This document shows, one piece after another, positions 18,023 through 27,501 of a stretch of DNA of 64,000 nucleotides. The notes beneath the pieces were generated by a model. The model had not been told where the DNA came from, did not search any database, and saw only the letters and a list, made by a program, of their open reading frames with translations. The DNA comes from an uncultured Erythrobacter sp. GTDB lineage: Bacteria; Pseudomonadota; Alphaproteobacteria; Sphingomonadales; Sphingomonadaceae. Location of the stretch: contig CAJXTZ010000002.1 of the NCBI GenBank assembly GCA_913061345.1, forward strand, positions 12,145 to 76,144. The letters run 5' to 3'. A program made the translations under genes and the position numbers. The first letter of the stretch is position 1. Every line of letters begins with the position of its first letter.

Positions 18023-19204
18023 TTAGCCTCGCTTGCGGCTGAGTGCGCGCATCGCATCGTCCAGCCCATCCAGCGTGAGGGGATACATGCGATCGTCCAT
18101 GATCTGCCGGATCATCTGGGTCGATTGCGAATATTCCCACGCCCGCTCCGGCTTGGGATTGAGCCATGCGACAGCGGGGTAGGTATCGACCACGCGCTTC
18201 AGCCAGACCTCGCCCGGCTCATCGTTCAGATGCTCCACGCTACCGCCTTCCCAGGCGATTTCGTAAGGGCTCATGGCGGCATCGCCGACGAAGATGATCT
18301 TGTAATCGTGGCCGAACTTGTGGAGCAGGTCCCAAGTCGGGATACGCTCGCTCCAGCGGCGCGAATTGTCCTTCCACACGCTTTCGTAAAGACAGTTGTG
18401 AAAGTAGTAGAATTCCATGTTCTTGAATTCGCTGGTGGCAGCGCTGAACAGTTCTTCGGTCACTTTCACATGGTCATCCATCGACCCACCGACATCGAGA
18501 AATAGCAGCAGCTTTACCGCATTGTGGCGCTCTGGTCGCATGCGAATATCCAGCCAGCCCTGCTTGGCCGTGCCGCGAATGGTAGCATCGAGGTCCAGCT
18601 CGTCCGCAGCACCTTCGCGCGCGAACCGGCGCAGGCGCCGCAGCGCCACCTTGATGTTACGGGTGCCCAGATCGAGCGAGCTATCGAGATTGGCGAATTC
18701 GCGCTTTTCCCAGACCTTGATCGCGCGGCGATTACGGCTTTTCCCGCCGATGCGCACGCCCGCCGGATTAAATCCCGAGTGGCCAAACGGGCTGGTGCCA
18801 CCTGTGCCGATCCACTTGTTTCCGCCCTCGTGCCGGCCTTCCTGTTCTTCGAGGCGCTTTTTCAGCGTCTCCATGATCTCGTCCCAGTCGCCCAGTTCCT
18901 CGATCGCGGCACGCTCCTCCTCGGTGAGGAATTTCTCCGTGACGGCGCGCAGCCATTCTTCGGGGATCGTGGCCTGTTCCTCGCCCAGTTCGGAGAAGAC
19001 GCCGTTGAACACTTTCTGAAAGACCTGATCAAACCTGTCCAGCAGGCCTTCGTCTTTCACGTAAATTGCGCGCGCAAGGTAGTAGAAGTCCTCTGGTCGC
19101 CGCTCGATCACGTCGCTGTCCAGCGCCTCCAGCAGCGTGAGATGCTCTTTCAGGCTGGCGCGGATGCCAGCGCTGCGAAGTTCCTCGAAGAAGTTGAGCA
19201 GCAC
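18023..19204 (-). CDS. VWA-containing CoxE-like protein
   Basis: 393 aa. The N-terminal half is charged and helical; the C-terminal half is a von Willebrand A domain with metal-ion (MIDAS) motif D-V-G-G-S-M at 237-242, followed by the F-Y-Y-F-H-N-C-L-Y and I-I-F-V-G-D-A-A-M-S-P-Y-E segments typical of CoxE proteins. The start GTG at 19204 is chosen: GAGGGG lies 9 nt upstream and it falls 13 bases after the MoxR stop, whereas an ATG at 19249 would overlap MoxR. It pairs with the MoxR ATPase in metal insertion or protein-complex remodelling; the client is unknown. Confidence 0.87.
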   Translation of the reverse strand: MLLNFFEELRSAGIRASLKEHLTLLEALDSDVIERRPEDFYYLARAIYVKDEGLLDRFDQVFQKVFNGVFSELGEEQATIPEEWLRAVTEKFLTEEERAAIEELGDWDEIMETLKKRLEEQEGRHEGGNKWIGTGGTSPFGHSGFNPAGVRIGGKSRNRRAIKVWEKREFANLDSSLDLGTRNIKVALRRLRRFAREGAADELDLDATIRGTAKQGWLDIRMRPERHNAVKLLLFLDVGGSMDDHVKVTEELFSAATSEFKNMEFYYFHNCLYESVWKDNSRRWSERIPTWDLLHKFGHDYKIIFVGDAAMSPYEIAWEGGSVEHLNDEPGEVWLKRVVDTYPAVAWLNPKPERAWEYSQSTQMIRQIMDDRMYPLTLDGLDDAMRALSRKRG

Positions 19205-19217
19205 GCTTACGAACCCC

Positions 19218-20069
19218 TCAGCGGTTCTCGCGCCGGGCCATGAAGGCAAGGCGTTCCAGCAGCATTAAATCCTGCTCGTTCTTCAGAAGCGCGCCATGCA
19301 GCGGAGGGATAGCTTTGGTGGGATCTCGGCTCTGCAGCACGTCGAGCGGCATATCCTCCACCAGCAACAGTTTCAGCCAGTCCAGCAATTCGGAGGTCGA
19401 GGGCTTCTTCTTCAGGCCTGGTACTTCGCGCACCTTATAAAAAATTTCCAGCGCCTCGCTCACCAGGCGCTTCTGGATATTGGGAAAGTGTACGTCGATA
19501 ATCTCGCGCATGGTCTCCCCGTCGGGGAACTTGATGTAGTGGAAAAAGCAGCGTCGCAGGAATGCGTCTGGCAGTTCCTTTTCGTTGTTCGACGTGATGA
19601 CGACAATAGGACGTTCCTTCGCCGCAATACGCTCACTCGTCTCGTAAACGTCGAACTCCATTCGATCGAGTTCCTGCAACAGATCGTTCGGAAACTCGAT
19701 ATCGGCCTTGTCGATTTCGTCGATCAACAAAACCGGCAGTTCAGGCGAAGTGAAGGCTTCCCACAGCTTGCCTTTCCGGATGTAATTGGAAATATCGTGA
19801 ACCCGTTCATCGCCTAGCTGACCATCACGCAACCGGGCCACCGCGTCGTATTCATAAAGGCCCTGCTGCGCCTTGGTAGTGCTTTTCACGCCCCACTCTA
19901 TCAGCGGCGCGTCAATGGCCTTGGCGATTTCGTGCGCCAGAACCGTCTTGCCGGTTCCCGGTTCACCCTTCACCAAAAGCGGGCGCCGCAGGGTGACTGC
20001 AGCGTTGACCGCAACTTTCAGATCATCGGTTGCAATGTAGTCTTCGGTACCGGAAAAGCGTTGTGTCAT
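19218..20069 (-). CDS. MoxR-family AAA+ ATPase
   Basis: 283 aa. Walker A G-E-P-G-T-G-K-T (35-42), Walker B L-L-I-D-E-I-D (114-120), a sensor-1-type I-V-V-I-T-S-N-N, and an arginine pair in L-R-R-C. This is the CoxD/MoxR lineage, chaperone-like ATPases that work with a VWA partner; the partner is the next gene on the same strand. No carbon monoxide dehydrogenase or other obvious client lies in the window. Confidence 0.93.
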   Translation of the reverse strand: MTQRFSGTEDYIATDDLKVAVNAAVTLRRPLLVKGEPGTGKTVLAHEIAKAIDAPLIEWGVKSTTKAQQGLYEYDAVARLRDGQLGDERVHDISNYIRKGKLWEAFTSPELPVLLIDEIDKADIEFPNDLLQELDRMEFDVYETSERIAAKERPIVVITSNNEKELPDAFLRRCFFHYIKFPDGETMREIIDVHFPNIQKRLVSEALEIFYKVREVPGLKKKPSTSELLDWLKLLLVEDMPLDVLQSRDPTKAIPPLHGALLKNEQDLMLLERLAFMARRENR

Positions 20070-20134
20070 AGTCTCGCCTGATTTGCCTATCTGCGTGCTG
20101 GGTAGATACCGCAGCGCAACATGGCAAGATGCAG

Positions 20135-21418
20135 TCAGTCTGTGCCAGCGAGGGAGATTGCTCGCATGGCCAACAGTTCAAAGGTGCTCTGGTCAACTAC
20201 GGCTTCTGCGTCGTTCCAGCTCATGGTGACGGCCACCCATTCACCGGCGGAATCGCGTAACAACCAGCTCAAGTTTAGCACACCCGGTTCGGAACCGCCC
20301 TTGTAACCCACGTAATCCCAGCTTTCCCGCATCCCTTCGGTCATGGAAGGATTGACCGTCATGATATCCAGCGTCGTTTCATCTTCCAGCCGGGTTATGC
20401 GTTCGAAGAGGCGGGCGATATCAGAAGCGGAAGCGAGCCATTCGATATCGATTGCGACGGGACCGCCGGTGAAAGCGGCCTGAATGTCATCTACGCTCCG
20501 ATCAAGCCGGGCAAGTTCCTGTAATACCGCGAGACGTTCCGCCGTTCCTGCGGCTGCATATTGACCCAGGTTCTCGATCTCGCCCGACTTCAATACAAAC
20601 AATTCGCGCGTGGTGAGGAAGGGAAACATACCTTCCGGATCAGCATGTCCAGCGGCGATGACTTCGGCTTCCACCGCATCGCGGCCAAGCTCTGCGATCA
20701 ACTGGTCGGTGGCGGTGTTGTCGCTGTTGGCAATCATCAGCGTTGCCAGGGTTTGCAGCGTTATCGGCGCGCCTTCGGGCCAGTCCTGAAGCTGGCCACT
20801 GGGATAGCTGCGTTCGGACAGCGTTACCACGTCCTTCCACTCGCGATCACCGGACGCAATCGAGTGCGCAAGGGTGGACAGGACATAGAGCTTGAAGGTG
20901 GAACCGATGGCAAACTGTGTATCGGCATTCTTAGAGACGAGCGGCTCGGCTGCGCCAAGTCTTGTAACCAGCACCCCCGTTTCACCCGGCAGCGCTTCGA
21001 TATCGCTCAGCAACTGTTCGGCGTTATCTCCGATCGGGCGCACGTCATTCAGCACGAAGCCGGTAATTTCGTAGGGCTCTGCAGCCTCGAGTGTAAACGA
21101 TCCGCTCGCCAATCCGCGCTCGAGCCGAATAGCGATGGTGGCGCCGCTAGCCGACACAGGATCGAGCGCTTCGATGCCGACAAGCGGGCCGAACTGCGCC
21201 TCCATCTGGTTCTTGATCGCCAGGAAACGTGCCTGCGATACGGCGTTCACGAACACATCTGCGAACACAGCATCATATTGCGCATCGCCCGCCATGGCCG
21301 CCAGTATGTCATCACCGCGCCGGTCAAGCCGCGCGGCTTCCTCCGCAGTCTGGGCGAGGGCAGGGGTGGAGACGAACGCGGCAAGAGCGCCTAGTAATGC
21401 GAGAATAGAGCGTTTCAT
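20135..21418 (-). CDS. secreted serine hydrolase of the beta-lactamase fold
   Basis: 427 aa with signal peptide (about residues 1-22, cleavage after A-L-A). A beta-lactamase-like domain is visible: S-T-F-K (Ser173, Lys176) is the active-site SxxK, S-D-N at 232-234, and K-G-G at 373-375 where class A enzymes have K-T/S-G. About 150 residues precede the SxxK and may form a separate domain. I see no standard E-x-x-L-N omega motif, so hydrolysis of penicillins is doubtful; peptidase/esterase or regulatory activity is equally possible. It ends 65 bases before the MoxR gene's far end, transcribed alike. Confidence 0.8.
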   Translation of the reverse strand: MKRSILALLGALAAFVSTPALAQTAEEAARLDRRGDDILAAMAGDAQYDAVFADVFVNAVSQARFLAIKNQMEAQFGPLVGIEALDPVSASGATIAIRLERGLASGSFTLEAAEPYEITGFVLNDVRPIGDNAEQLLSDIEALPGETGVLVTRLGAAEPLVSKNADTQFAIGSTFKLYVLSTLAHSIASGDREWKDVVTLSERSYPSGQLQDWPEGAPITLQTLATLMIANSDNTATDQLIAELGRDAVEAEVIAAGHADPEGMFPFLTTRELFVLKSGEIENLGQYAAAGTAERLAVLQELARLDRSVDDIQAAFTGGPVAIDIEWLASASDIARLFERITRLEDETTLDIMTVNPSMTEGMRESWDYVGYKGGSEPGVLNLSWLLRDSAGEWVAVTMSWNDAEAVVDQSTFELLAMRAISLAGTD

Positions 21419-21438
21419 TCCGGCACCTTGGCGCAGAA

Positions 21439-23430
21439 TCACGCGTCGATCAAATCGCGATCAATCTCGCCTGCGCGGTTCTGGATGAAATTGAAGCGGT
21501 GTTCCGGGTTGCGACCCATCAGCTGGTCCACCAGTTCCTTCACCGCAAATCGCTGCTCGTTCTGTTCGGGCAGGGTGATGCGCACCAGCGAACGGGTTGT
21601 GGGGTCCATCGTCGTTTCCCGCAATTGCTGCGGGTTCATTTCGCCAAGGCCCTTGAAACGGCCAACGTCCACTTTCTTGCCCTTGAATACGGTTGCTTCC
21701 AGTTCGGCGCGATGCGCGTCATCACGGGCGTAACGGCTCTCCTTGCCCACGGTCAGGCGATAAAGCGGCGGCTGGGCGAGGTAGAGATGTCCCTTGCGCA
21801 CAAGGTCGGGCATTTCCTGGAAGAAGAACGTCATCAGCAATGTGGCGATATGCGCACCGTCCACATCGGCATCGGTCATGATGACCACGCGGTCATAGCG
21901 TAGCGCCTCGGCATCGCAATCCTTGCGCATGCCGCAGCCCAGCGCCAGAGCCAGGTCGGCAATTTCGGAATTTGCGCGGATCTTGTCGGTCGTTGCGCTG
22001 GCAACGTTCAGGATTTTGCCGCGAATGGGCAGGATCGCCTGCGTCTTGCGATTGCGCGCCTGTTTTGCGCTGCCGCCAGCGGAATCGCCTTCCACGATGA
22101 ACAGTTCTGTCTCGCCATCTGTCTCGCCGCTGCAATCGGTCAGCTTGCCGGGCAGGCGCAGTTTCTTGGCGTTGGTGGCGGTCTTGCGCTTGATCTCGCG
22201 CTCTTGCTTGCGCTTCAGCCGCTCTTCCATCCGTTCCATCACGGAGCCCAGCAGCGCCTTGCCGCGATCCATGTTGTCGGACAGGAAATGGTCGAAATGG
22301 TCGCGCACGGCGTTTTCCACGAGGCGGGCGGCTTCGGGAGAAGTGAGACGGTCCTTGGTCTGGCTCTGGAACTGGGGATCGCGGATAAAGACGCTAAGCA
22401 TGATCTCCGCGCCCGTCATCACGTCATCGGCGGTAAGGTCCTTCGCCTTTTTCGTGCCGGTAAGATCACCAAAGGCGCGCAACCCTTTGGTCAGCGCAGC
22501 ACGAAGGCCCGCCTCGTGCGTGCCGCCGTCGGGGGTGGGCACAGTGTTGCAATACCAGCTGGTAGACCCATCGGACCACAGCGGCCAGGCCACCGCCCAT
22601 TCCACGTTACCCATTACCTGGCCATCGTCGTTCTCGGCAAAATCCTGCTTGCCGGTGAAGAAATCGGTGGTGACACATTCGCGCTCCCCCACCTGTTCCC
22701 TTAAGTGATCGGACAGGCCGCCGGGGAACTGGAACGTCGCCTCGGCGGGAACTTCCTCACTCGCCAGAGAGGGGGCGCATTTCCAGCGGATCTCGACGCC
22801 GGCAAACAGGTAAGCCTTTGAACGCGCGAGCTTGAACAATCGCTTCGGGTTGAACTTGCGATCCCCGAAAATCTCCGTATCGGGCACGAAGGTAACGCTG
22901 GTGCCGCGACGGTTGGGGGTATCGCCCACCTTGGCGATCTTGCTTTGCGGCAGACCCTTGGAAAACTCCTGCGCGTAGACTTCCTTGTTGCGCGCCACAT
23001 CCACCCGCGTGTGGCTGGAAAGCGCGTTTACCACTGAAACGCCAACGCCATGCAGGCCGCCGCTGGTGGCATAGGCCTTGCCCGAAAATTTGCCGCCCGA
23101 ATGCAGTGTGGTCATGATGACTTCCAGCGTGGACTTGCCAGGAAACTTGGGATGCTCGTCCACAGGCATGCCGCGCCCGTTATCGGTGATGGTCAGGCGG
23201 TTGCCTTCCTCCAGCAGCATCTCGATGCGGTTGGCATGGCCGGCCACCGCTTCGTCCATCGAGTTGTCGAGAACTTCGGCTGCGAGGTGATGCAGGGCAC
23301 GGTCGTCCGTGCCGCCGATATACATGCCGGGTCGGCGACGGACGGGTTCCAGCCCCTCCAGCACCTCGATAGAGGAGGAATCGTAATCGCTGTCGCCAGC
23401 GGGCATCTTTTCAAACAGGTCATCACTCAT
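21439..23430 (-). CDS. parE: DNA topoisomerase IV subunit B
   Basis: 663 aa GHKL ATPase subunit that powers chromosome decatenation with ParC. N-terminal ATP site: E-V-L-D-N-S-M-D-E (Asn56), D-N-G-R-G-M-P and G-G-L-H-G-V-G. The Toprim part carries F-I-V-E-G-D-S-A-G-G and D-A-D-V-D-G-A-H-I, and the C-terminal GyrB/ParE domain is intact (Q-L-R-E-T-T-M-D-P). The length of about 660 and lack of the GyrB insertion favour ParE over GyrB. The ATG at 23430 is chosen over an upstream in-frame one. The start of the hydrolase gene lies 20 bases downstream. Confidence 0.93.
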   Translation of the reverse strand: MSDDLFEKMPAGDSDYDSSSIEVLEGLEPVRRRPGMYIGGTDDRALHHLAAEVLDNSMDEAVAGHANRIEMLLEEGNRLTITDNGRGMPVDEHPKFPGKSTLEVIMTTLHSGGKFSGKAYATSGGLHGVGVSVVNALSSHTRVDVARNKEVYAQEFSKGLPQSKIAKVGDTPNRRGTSVTFVPDTEIFGDRKFNPKRLFKLARSKAYLFAGVEIRWKCAPSLASEEVPAEATFQFPGGLSDHLREQVGERECVTTDFFTGKQDFAENDDGQVMGNVEWAVAWPLWSDGSTSWYCNTVPTPDGGTHEAGLRAALTKGLRAFGDLTGTKKAKDLTADDVMTGAEIMLSVFIRDPQFQSQTKDRLTSPEAARLVENAVRDHFDHFLSDNMDRGKALLGSVMERMEERLKRKQEREIKRKTATNAKKLRLPGKLTDCSGETDGETELFIVEGDSAGGSAKQARNRKTQAILPIRGKILNVASATTDKIRANSEIADLALALGCGMRKDCDAEALRYDRVVIMTDADVDGAHIATLLMTFFFQEMPDLVRKGHLYLAQPPLYRLTVGKESRYARDDAHRAELEATVFKGKKVDVGRFKGLGEMNPQQLRETTMDPTTRSLVRITLPEQNEQRFAVKELVDQLMGRNPEHRFNFIQNRAGEIDRDLIDA

Positions 23431-23491
23431 GGCGTAGATATAGGCACGGGGAATCCCGGCCCACAAGCAGCACTGCGTAACTTATCCGGTG

Positions 23492-24655
23492 TTAGAAGCC
23501 GCTGGGTGCAGGATCGACGACGGTAAAAACGCCGTTGCCCACCTGGCGCACTTCCATCGCGCGCTCCCCGATACCGTTGCTGTGGAAGCGGATCGCACCG
23601 TCCAGCCCCAGGAAGCCGCCATCATCCAGCAGCAGCCCGGCCGGAAGATCGGTACCCGGCCGCCAGTCGCGCGTTAGCCGCAAGGTAAGCAAAACGGCGT
23701 CATATCCCAGCGTCGCGATGCGATAGGGCTGCTCACCAAAGCGCGTCTGATAGCTGGTGGCGAACTGGCGGTACCGATCATCCGGAACGGCGGAGAACCA
23801 TGCGCCGCGCATCGTATCATCGTTCAGCAGCGAATCCTGCCTGCTCCATAACTCCGTCCCGATAATCGAAGGCAGAGCGTCGCCTGCATCTTTCAGGCGC
23901 GGTGCGGCCATTGTGGCAAGGCGCGCATTGTCCGCGATAAGGACCGTGTCGAATTCGCCGGCGGCCCGCAATCGCTCCGCTGCGCTGATGATCGAGGTGT
24001 TACCCCGATCGTAGCGCTGCACGCTGACGACGGTGCCTCCACGGGTCAGTATTGCCTGCTCTGCTGCAGCCGTCGTGCGGTTGCCGTAATCCCCGCGGGG
24101 TGCCAGGATCGCGAAACGACGCGCCCCCTCGTCCGCTGCGAAATTCACGGTGCGTTCGACGGATTGTTCGGGAATATGGCCCATGACGAACACGTCTCCG
24201 CGAGCGATGGTCGTGTCGTTGGAGAAAGTGATAAGCGGCACATCGTTGGGCCGCGCCTGTGCCAGAACCGCGCCCACATTGTCGCGCATCAAGGGGCCAA
24301 GGATCAGGCGATTACCGTCATTTACGGCGCGGCTAGCAGCGGCACCTGCGCCCCCACTGGTATCATAAGTCGTGATGCGCAGGTTTTGCGCACCCGTATC
24401 CAGAAGGGCCATGGTGGTGGCATTGGCGATGGACTGGCCCACCTCTGCGTTGGATCCGCTCATCGGCACGAGCAGCGCCACACGATGTCGACCCTCGTCA
24501 TCAGGCAGTACGGCGCGATCGGGTGTAGTCCGCTGATCGATAACCGGGCCGCTGCGGTCGGGGGCAGGGGCATCCCCGCCCGGAATGACCTGACATGCGG
24601 CCAGCAACAGACTGCCCATGCCAACCGCCAGAATGCGCTTCAAATTACCCAACAT
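23492..24655 (-). CDS. LpoA-like lipoprotein (periplasmic-binding fold)
   Basis: 387 aa. Lipobox L-L-A-A-C with acylated Cys21. The mature part reads as a type I periplasmic ligand-binding fold: V-A-L-L-V-P-M-S-G, I-L-G-P-L-M, F-A-I-L-A-P, and G-Y-D-A-V-L-L. This is the alphaproteobacterial counterpart of the penicillin-binding-protein activator LpoA, which stands divergent from rsmI and yraN here just as in gamma-proteobacteria. It probably stimulates a peptidoglycan synthase; shared position rather than a tested activity supports that. Confidence 0.85.
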   Translation of the reverse strand: MLGNLKRILAVGMGSLLLAACQVIPGGDAPAPDRSGPVIDQRTTPDRAVLPDDEGRHRVALLVPMSGSNAEVGQSIANATTMALLDTGAQNLRITTYDTSGGAGAAASRAVNDGNRLILGPLMRDNVGAVLAQARPNDVPLITFSNDTTIARGDVFVMGHIPEQSVERTVNFAADEGARRFAILAPRGDYGNRTTAAAEQAILTRGGTVVSVQRYDRGNTSIISAAERLRAAGEFDTVLIADNARLATMAAPRLKDAGDALPSIIGTELWSRQDSLLNDDTMRGAWFSAVPDDRYRQFATSYQTRFGEQPYRIATLGYDAVLLTLRLTRDWRPGTDLPAGLLLDDGGFLGLDGAIRFHSNGIGERAMEVRQVGNGVFTVVDPAPSGF

Positions 24656-24682
24656 GCTTGATTGCTCCGCTGAACCTGGTCC

Positions 24683-25537
24683 ATGGCCGCGGCTGTGAGC
24701 GAACCGAACGAACCCTTATCTCCCGGCCTCTATATAGTCGCGACGCCGATTGGCAATCTCGGCGATATTACTGTGCGCGCCAGCAAGGTGTTGTCGCAAT
24801 GCGATGGCATCGCCTGCGAGGATACGCGGGTAACGCAGAAACTTGTCAGGCACCTGGGAATATCCAAGCCGTTGTGGCGCTATGACGACCATTCCGCCCC
24901 GAACGACCGCGCACGGCTGATCGAATCGATGCGGGACCGGGCCGTGGCCCTGGTAAGCGATGCGGGGATGCCGCTGGTGTCCGACCCCGGATTTCGACTG
25001 GTGCGCGAGGCGCGCGAGGCTGGCATACCCGTAACGGTGCTGCCCGGAGCCAATGCACCGCTTACGGCGCTGGCACTGTCAGGCTTGCCTAACGACCGCT
25101 TCCTGTTCGCAGGCTTCCTGCCATCGAAGGACAAGGCGCGAAGAGAAGTGCTGAAGGAACTGGGCATCGTACGCTCTACCCTTATCTTCTTCGAAACCTC
25201 TCCTCGCCTCGCCAAGAGCCTTTCCGCCGTTGCCAAAGTGCTGCCGGGCCGGGAGGTCGCGGTGGCGCGCGAGTTGACGAAATTTTACGAGGAATGCCGC
25301 AGCGGCACGGCTGAGGAACTGCTCGAGCACTACCAGTCGCACCCACCCAAGGGCGAGATCGTCCTGCTGGTTGGACCGCCGCCCGAAATTGAGCACGACG
25401 CGGCAGACGCCGACGAGATGCTGCGTGAACTGCTTGAAACAGAAAAACCGTCGCAGGCCGCTGCGCAGGTGGCGAAGGTGACGGGGCTGGACCGCAAGAT
25501 GCTTTATGCTCGCGCAATGGAGCTGAAGGCGCGATGA
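24683..25537 (+). CDS. rsmI: 16S rRNA 2'-O-ribose C1402 methyltransferase
   Basis: 284 aa tetrapyrrole-methylase-fold enzyme that methylates the ribose of cytidine 1402 in 16S rRNA, tuning decoding. The opening L-Y-I-V-A-T-P-I-G-N-L-G-D-I-T and the E-D-T-R, V-S-D-A-G-M-P-L-V-S-D-P-G and F-L-F-A-G-F-L-P segments are diagnostic. It starts 27 bp from the divergent LpoA-like gene and its stop overlaps yraN by four bases (ATGA), so the pair is coupled. Confidence 0.96.
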   Translation: MAAAVSEPNEPLSPGLYIVATPIGNLGDITVRASKVLSQCDGIACEDTRVTQKLVRHLGISKPLWRYDDHSAPNDRARLIESMRDRAVALVSDAGMPLVSDPGFRLVREAREAGIPVTVLPGANAPLTALALSGLPNDRFLFAGFLPSKDKARREVLKELGIVRSTLIFFETSPRLAKSLSAVAKVLPGREVAVARELTKFYEECRSGTAEELLEHYQSHPPKGEIVLLVGPPPEIEHDAADADEMLRELLETEKPSQAAAQVAKVTGLDRKMLYARAMELKAR

Positions 25538-25887
25538 AACGCCAGCTTGCCGAACAGCGCGGTCGCAAGGCCGAGGACGAAGCGGCACGCTGGCTGGAAG
25601 GGCAGGGGTGGGGTATCGTCGCCCGCCGCCGCAAGACCAGGGTTGGCGAGATAGACCTTATCGCCAAGCGTGAAAGGTTGATCGCTTTTGTCGAGGTCAA
25701 GTGGCGCCAGCGCGCAGCCGATCTCGACCTTGCCATCGACGAACATCGTCTCTCCCGTGTCGCTGCCGCTGCCGAAAGCGTAGCGCACGAATATGCGACG
25801 GATGGCGAAGATATGCGGATCGACGTGATCTTGCTTGCACCCGGAGCGCCGCCTCGCCACATCGAGAACGCATGGATGCCCTATTGA
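25534..25887 (+). CDS. yraN: YraN family (UPF0102) nuclease-fold protein
   Basis: 117 aa. The UPF0102 core is visible: G-R-K-A-E-D-E-A-A-R-W-L near the start and R-R-R-K-T-R-V-G-E-I-D-L-I-A, A-F-V-E-V-K-W-R with the D/E-x-K pattern of restriction-endonuclease-like folds. The biochemical role is unknown although RuvC/Holliday-type relatives exist. It is coupled to rsmI by an ATGA overlap and followed 10 bp on by gshB. Confidence 0.93.
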   Translation: MKRQLAEQRGRKAEDEAARWLEGQGWGIVARRRKTRVGEIDLIAKRERLIAFVEVKWRQRAADLDLAIDEHRLSRVAAAAESVAHEYATDGEDMRIDVILLAPGAPPRHIENAWMPY

Positions 25888-25897
25888 GGAATACACG

Positions 25898-26851
25898 ATG
25901 AGCTTGCGCGTTGCCGTCCAGATGGACCCTATCGAATCGGTCAAGATCGCCGGGGATTCCAGCTTTGCCCTCATGCTGGAGGCGCAGGCGCGCGGCCACT
26001 CGCTTTGGCATTACGATGTCACGACACTGGCGTGGGAGGAGGGCCGGATCACGGCCTGGGCCAAACCTGTCACCGTGCAACGCGTGGAGGGCGACCATTT
26101 CAGCGCCGGCACGCTGGCGAAGATCGACCTGGGCGATGATATCGACGTTATCCTAATGCGGCAGGATCCGCCGTTCCACCTCGGTTATATAAGCGCCGCG
26201 TTGCTGCTGGACAGGCTCAAGGGAAAGACCCTCGTCAGCAACGATCCGCGCGAAGTCATCAATGCACCGGAAAAAATGTTCGTGCTGGATTATGCCCGCT
26301 TCATGCCGCCCACGTTGATTGCGCGAAAGCTGGACGACGTGCTGGAATTCCAGCGCAAGCACGGCGCGGTCGTGGTGAAGCCGCTGCACGGCAATGGAGG
26401 CAAGGCCATATTCAAGATCGACGAAAGCGGCACCAACACCTCCGCCCTGTTAGAGGTGTTCAACCAGACGTGGCCCGAACCGCACATGGTGCAGCCATTC
26501 CTCCCCAGCGTTGCCGAGGGCGACAAGCGCATCGTGCTGGTGGATGGCGAGGTGGCGGGCGCCATCAACCGCAAGCCGGGCGAGGGGGAGTTCCGCTCCA
26601 ACCTGGCGCAAGGGGGCTCTGCCGAGGCAAGCGGACTGACCGAGCGCGAGCAGGAAATATGCGGTGCAATGGGGCCGGAGCTAAAGCGCCGTGGCCTTAC
26701 CTTCGTGGGCATTGACGTGATCGGCGGTGAATGGCTGACCGAAATCAACGTCACCAGCCCCACCGGCATCGTCGCGATCGACAAATACAACGGTACTAAC
26801 ACGGCCGGCATGATCTGGGATGCGCTGGAGCGGCGCCATTCGGAAATGTGA
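25898..26851 (+). CDS. gshB: glutathione synthetase
   Basis: 317 aa ATP-grasp enzyme that adds glycine to gamma-glutamylcysteine, the last step of glutathione synthesis. It begins V-A-V-Q-M-D-P-I-E-S, the GshB signature opening, and carries V-V-K-P-L-H-G-N-G-G, Q-P-F-L, and I-N-V-T-S-P-T-G-I as the nucleotide- and metal-binding parts. The ATG at 25898 is used; upstream in-frame codons lie within yraN. It ends the rsmI-yraN-gshB run; 35 bases separate it from the DedA gene. Confidence 0.96.
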   Translation: MSLRVAVQMDPIESVKIAGDSSFALMLEAQARGHSLWHYDVTTLAWEEGRITAWAKPVTVQRVEGDHFSAGTLAKIDLGDDIDVILMRQDPPFHLGYISAALLLDRLKGKTLVSNDPREVINAPEKMFVLDYARFMPPTLIARKLDDVLEFQRKHGAVVVKPLHGNGGKAIFKIDESGTNTSALLEVFNQTWPEPHMVQPFLPSVAEGDKRIVLVDGEVAGAINRKPGEGEFRSNLAQGGSAEASGLTEREQEICGAMGPELKRRGLTFVGIDVIGGEWLTEINVTSPTGIVAIDKYNGTNTAGMIWDALERRHSEM

Positions 26852-26886
26852 CCGGACCGATTGCGCAGGTAGCGGGTTAGTCACCC

Positions 26887-27501
26887 ATGGACACCCTTAT
26901 CATCGACCTGATCGAGCGCGGCGGATATTTCGGCATTTTCCTGCTGATGGCGTTGGAGAACATCATCCCTCCCGTGCCCAGCGAAGTGATCATGGGTATC
27001 GGCGGTCTTTTAGTGCAGCGCGGGTCGATGGAATTCTGGCCGCTACTGCTAATCGGCACGCTGGGCACGGTTGCGGGCAACTACTTCTGGTACTGGATCG
27101 GAGACAAGTGGGGCTACGAGCGGCTCGAGCCCTTCGTAAACAGCTGGGGTCGCTGGCTGACGGTGGACTGGGAGCACATCGCAAAGGCGCAGGTATTTTT
27201 CGTCCATCGTGGGCACTGGGTCGTGTTTTTCCTCCGCTTTTCTCCGTTCCTGCGAACGATTATCTCGCTCCCCGCTGGTCTGTCGCACATGCCGTTGGCG
27301 CGTTTTTTCGGCTATACCTTTGCCGGATCACTGATCTGGAACGCCCTGCTTATCAAGGGTGGGGAGTGGCTGGGGCACTGGCTCGAAGATTCGCAGCACA
27401 TCATCGGCTGGATCATCATAGGCATGATCGTGCTGACTGTAGTGGGATATGTCTGGCGGTTGCTTACCTGGACCCCCCGTGCCGATCGCGAGGAGGGCTA
27501 A
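26887..27501 (+). CDS. DedA/SNARE-associated family membrane protein
   Basis: 204 aa with about four or five hydrophobic segments. The DedA motifs are present: E-N-I-I-P-P-V-P-S-E, and F-L-R-F-S-P-F-L-R with the two arginines, followed by P-A-G-L. DedA proteins are inner-membrane transporters or scramblases linked to lipid-carrier recycling and envelope charge. Its last 4 bases overlap the convergent xerC. Confidence 0.92.
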   Translation: MDTLIIDLIERGGYFGIFLLMALENIIPPVPSEVIMGIGGLLVQRGSMEFWPLLLIGTLGTVAGNYFWYWIGDKWGYERLEPFVNSWGRWLTVDWEHIAKAQVFFVHRGHWVVFFLRFSPFLRTIISLPAGLSHMPLARFFGYTFAGSLIWNALLIKGGEWLGHWLEDSQHIIGWIIIGMIVLTVVGYVWRLLTWTPRADREEG

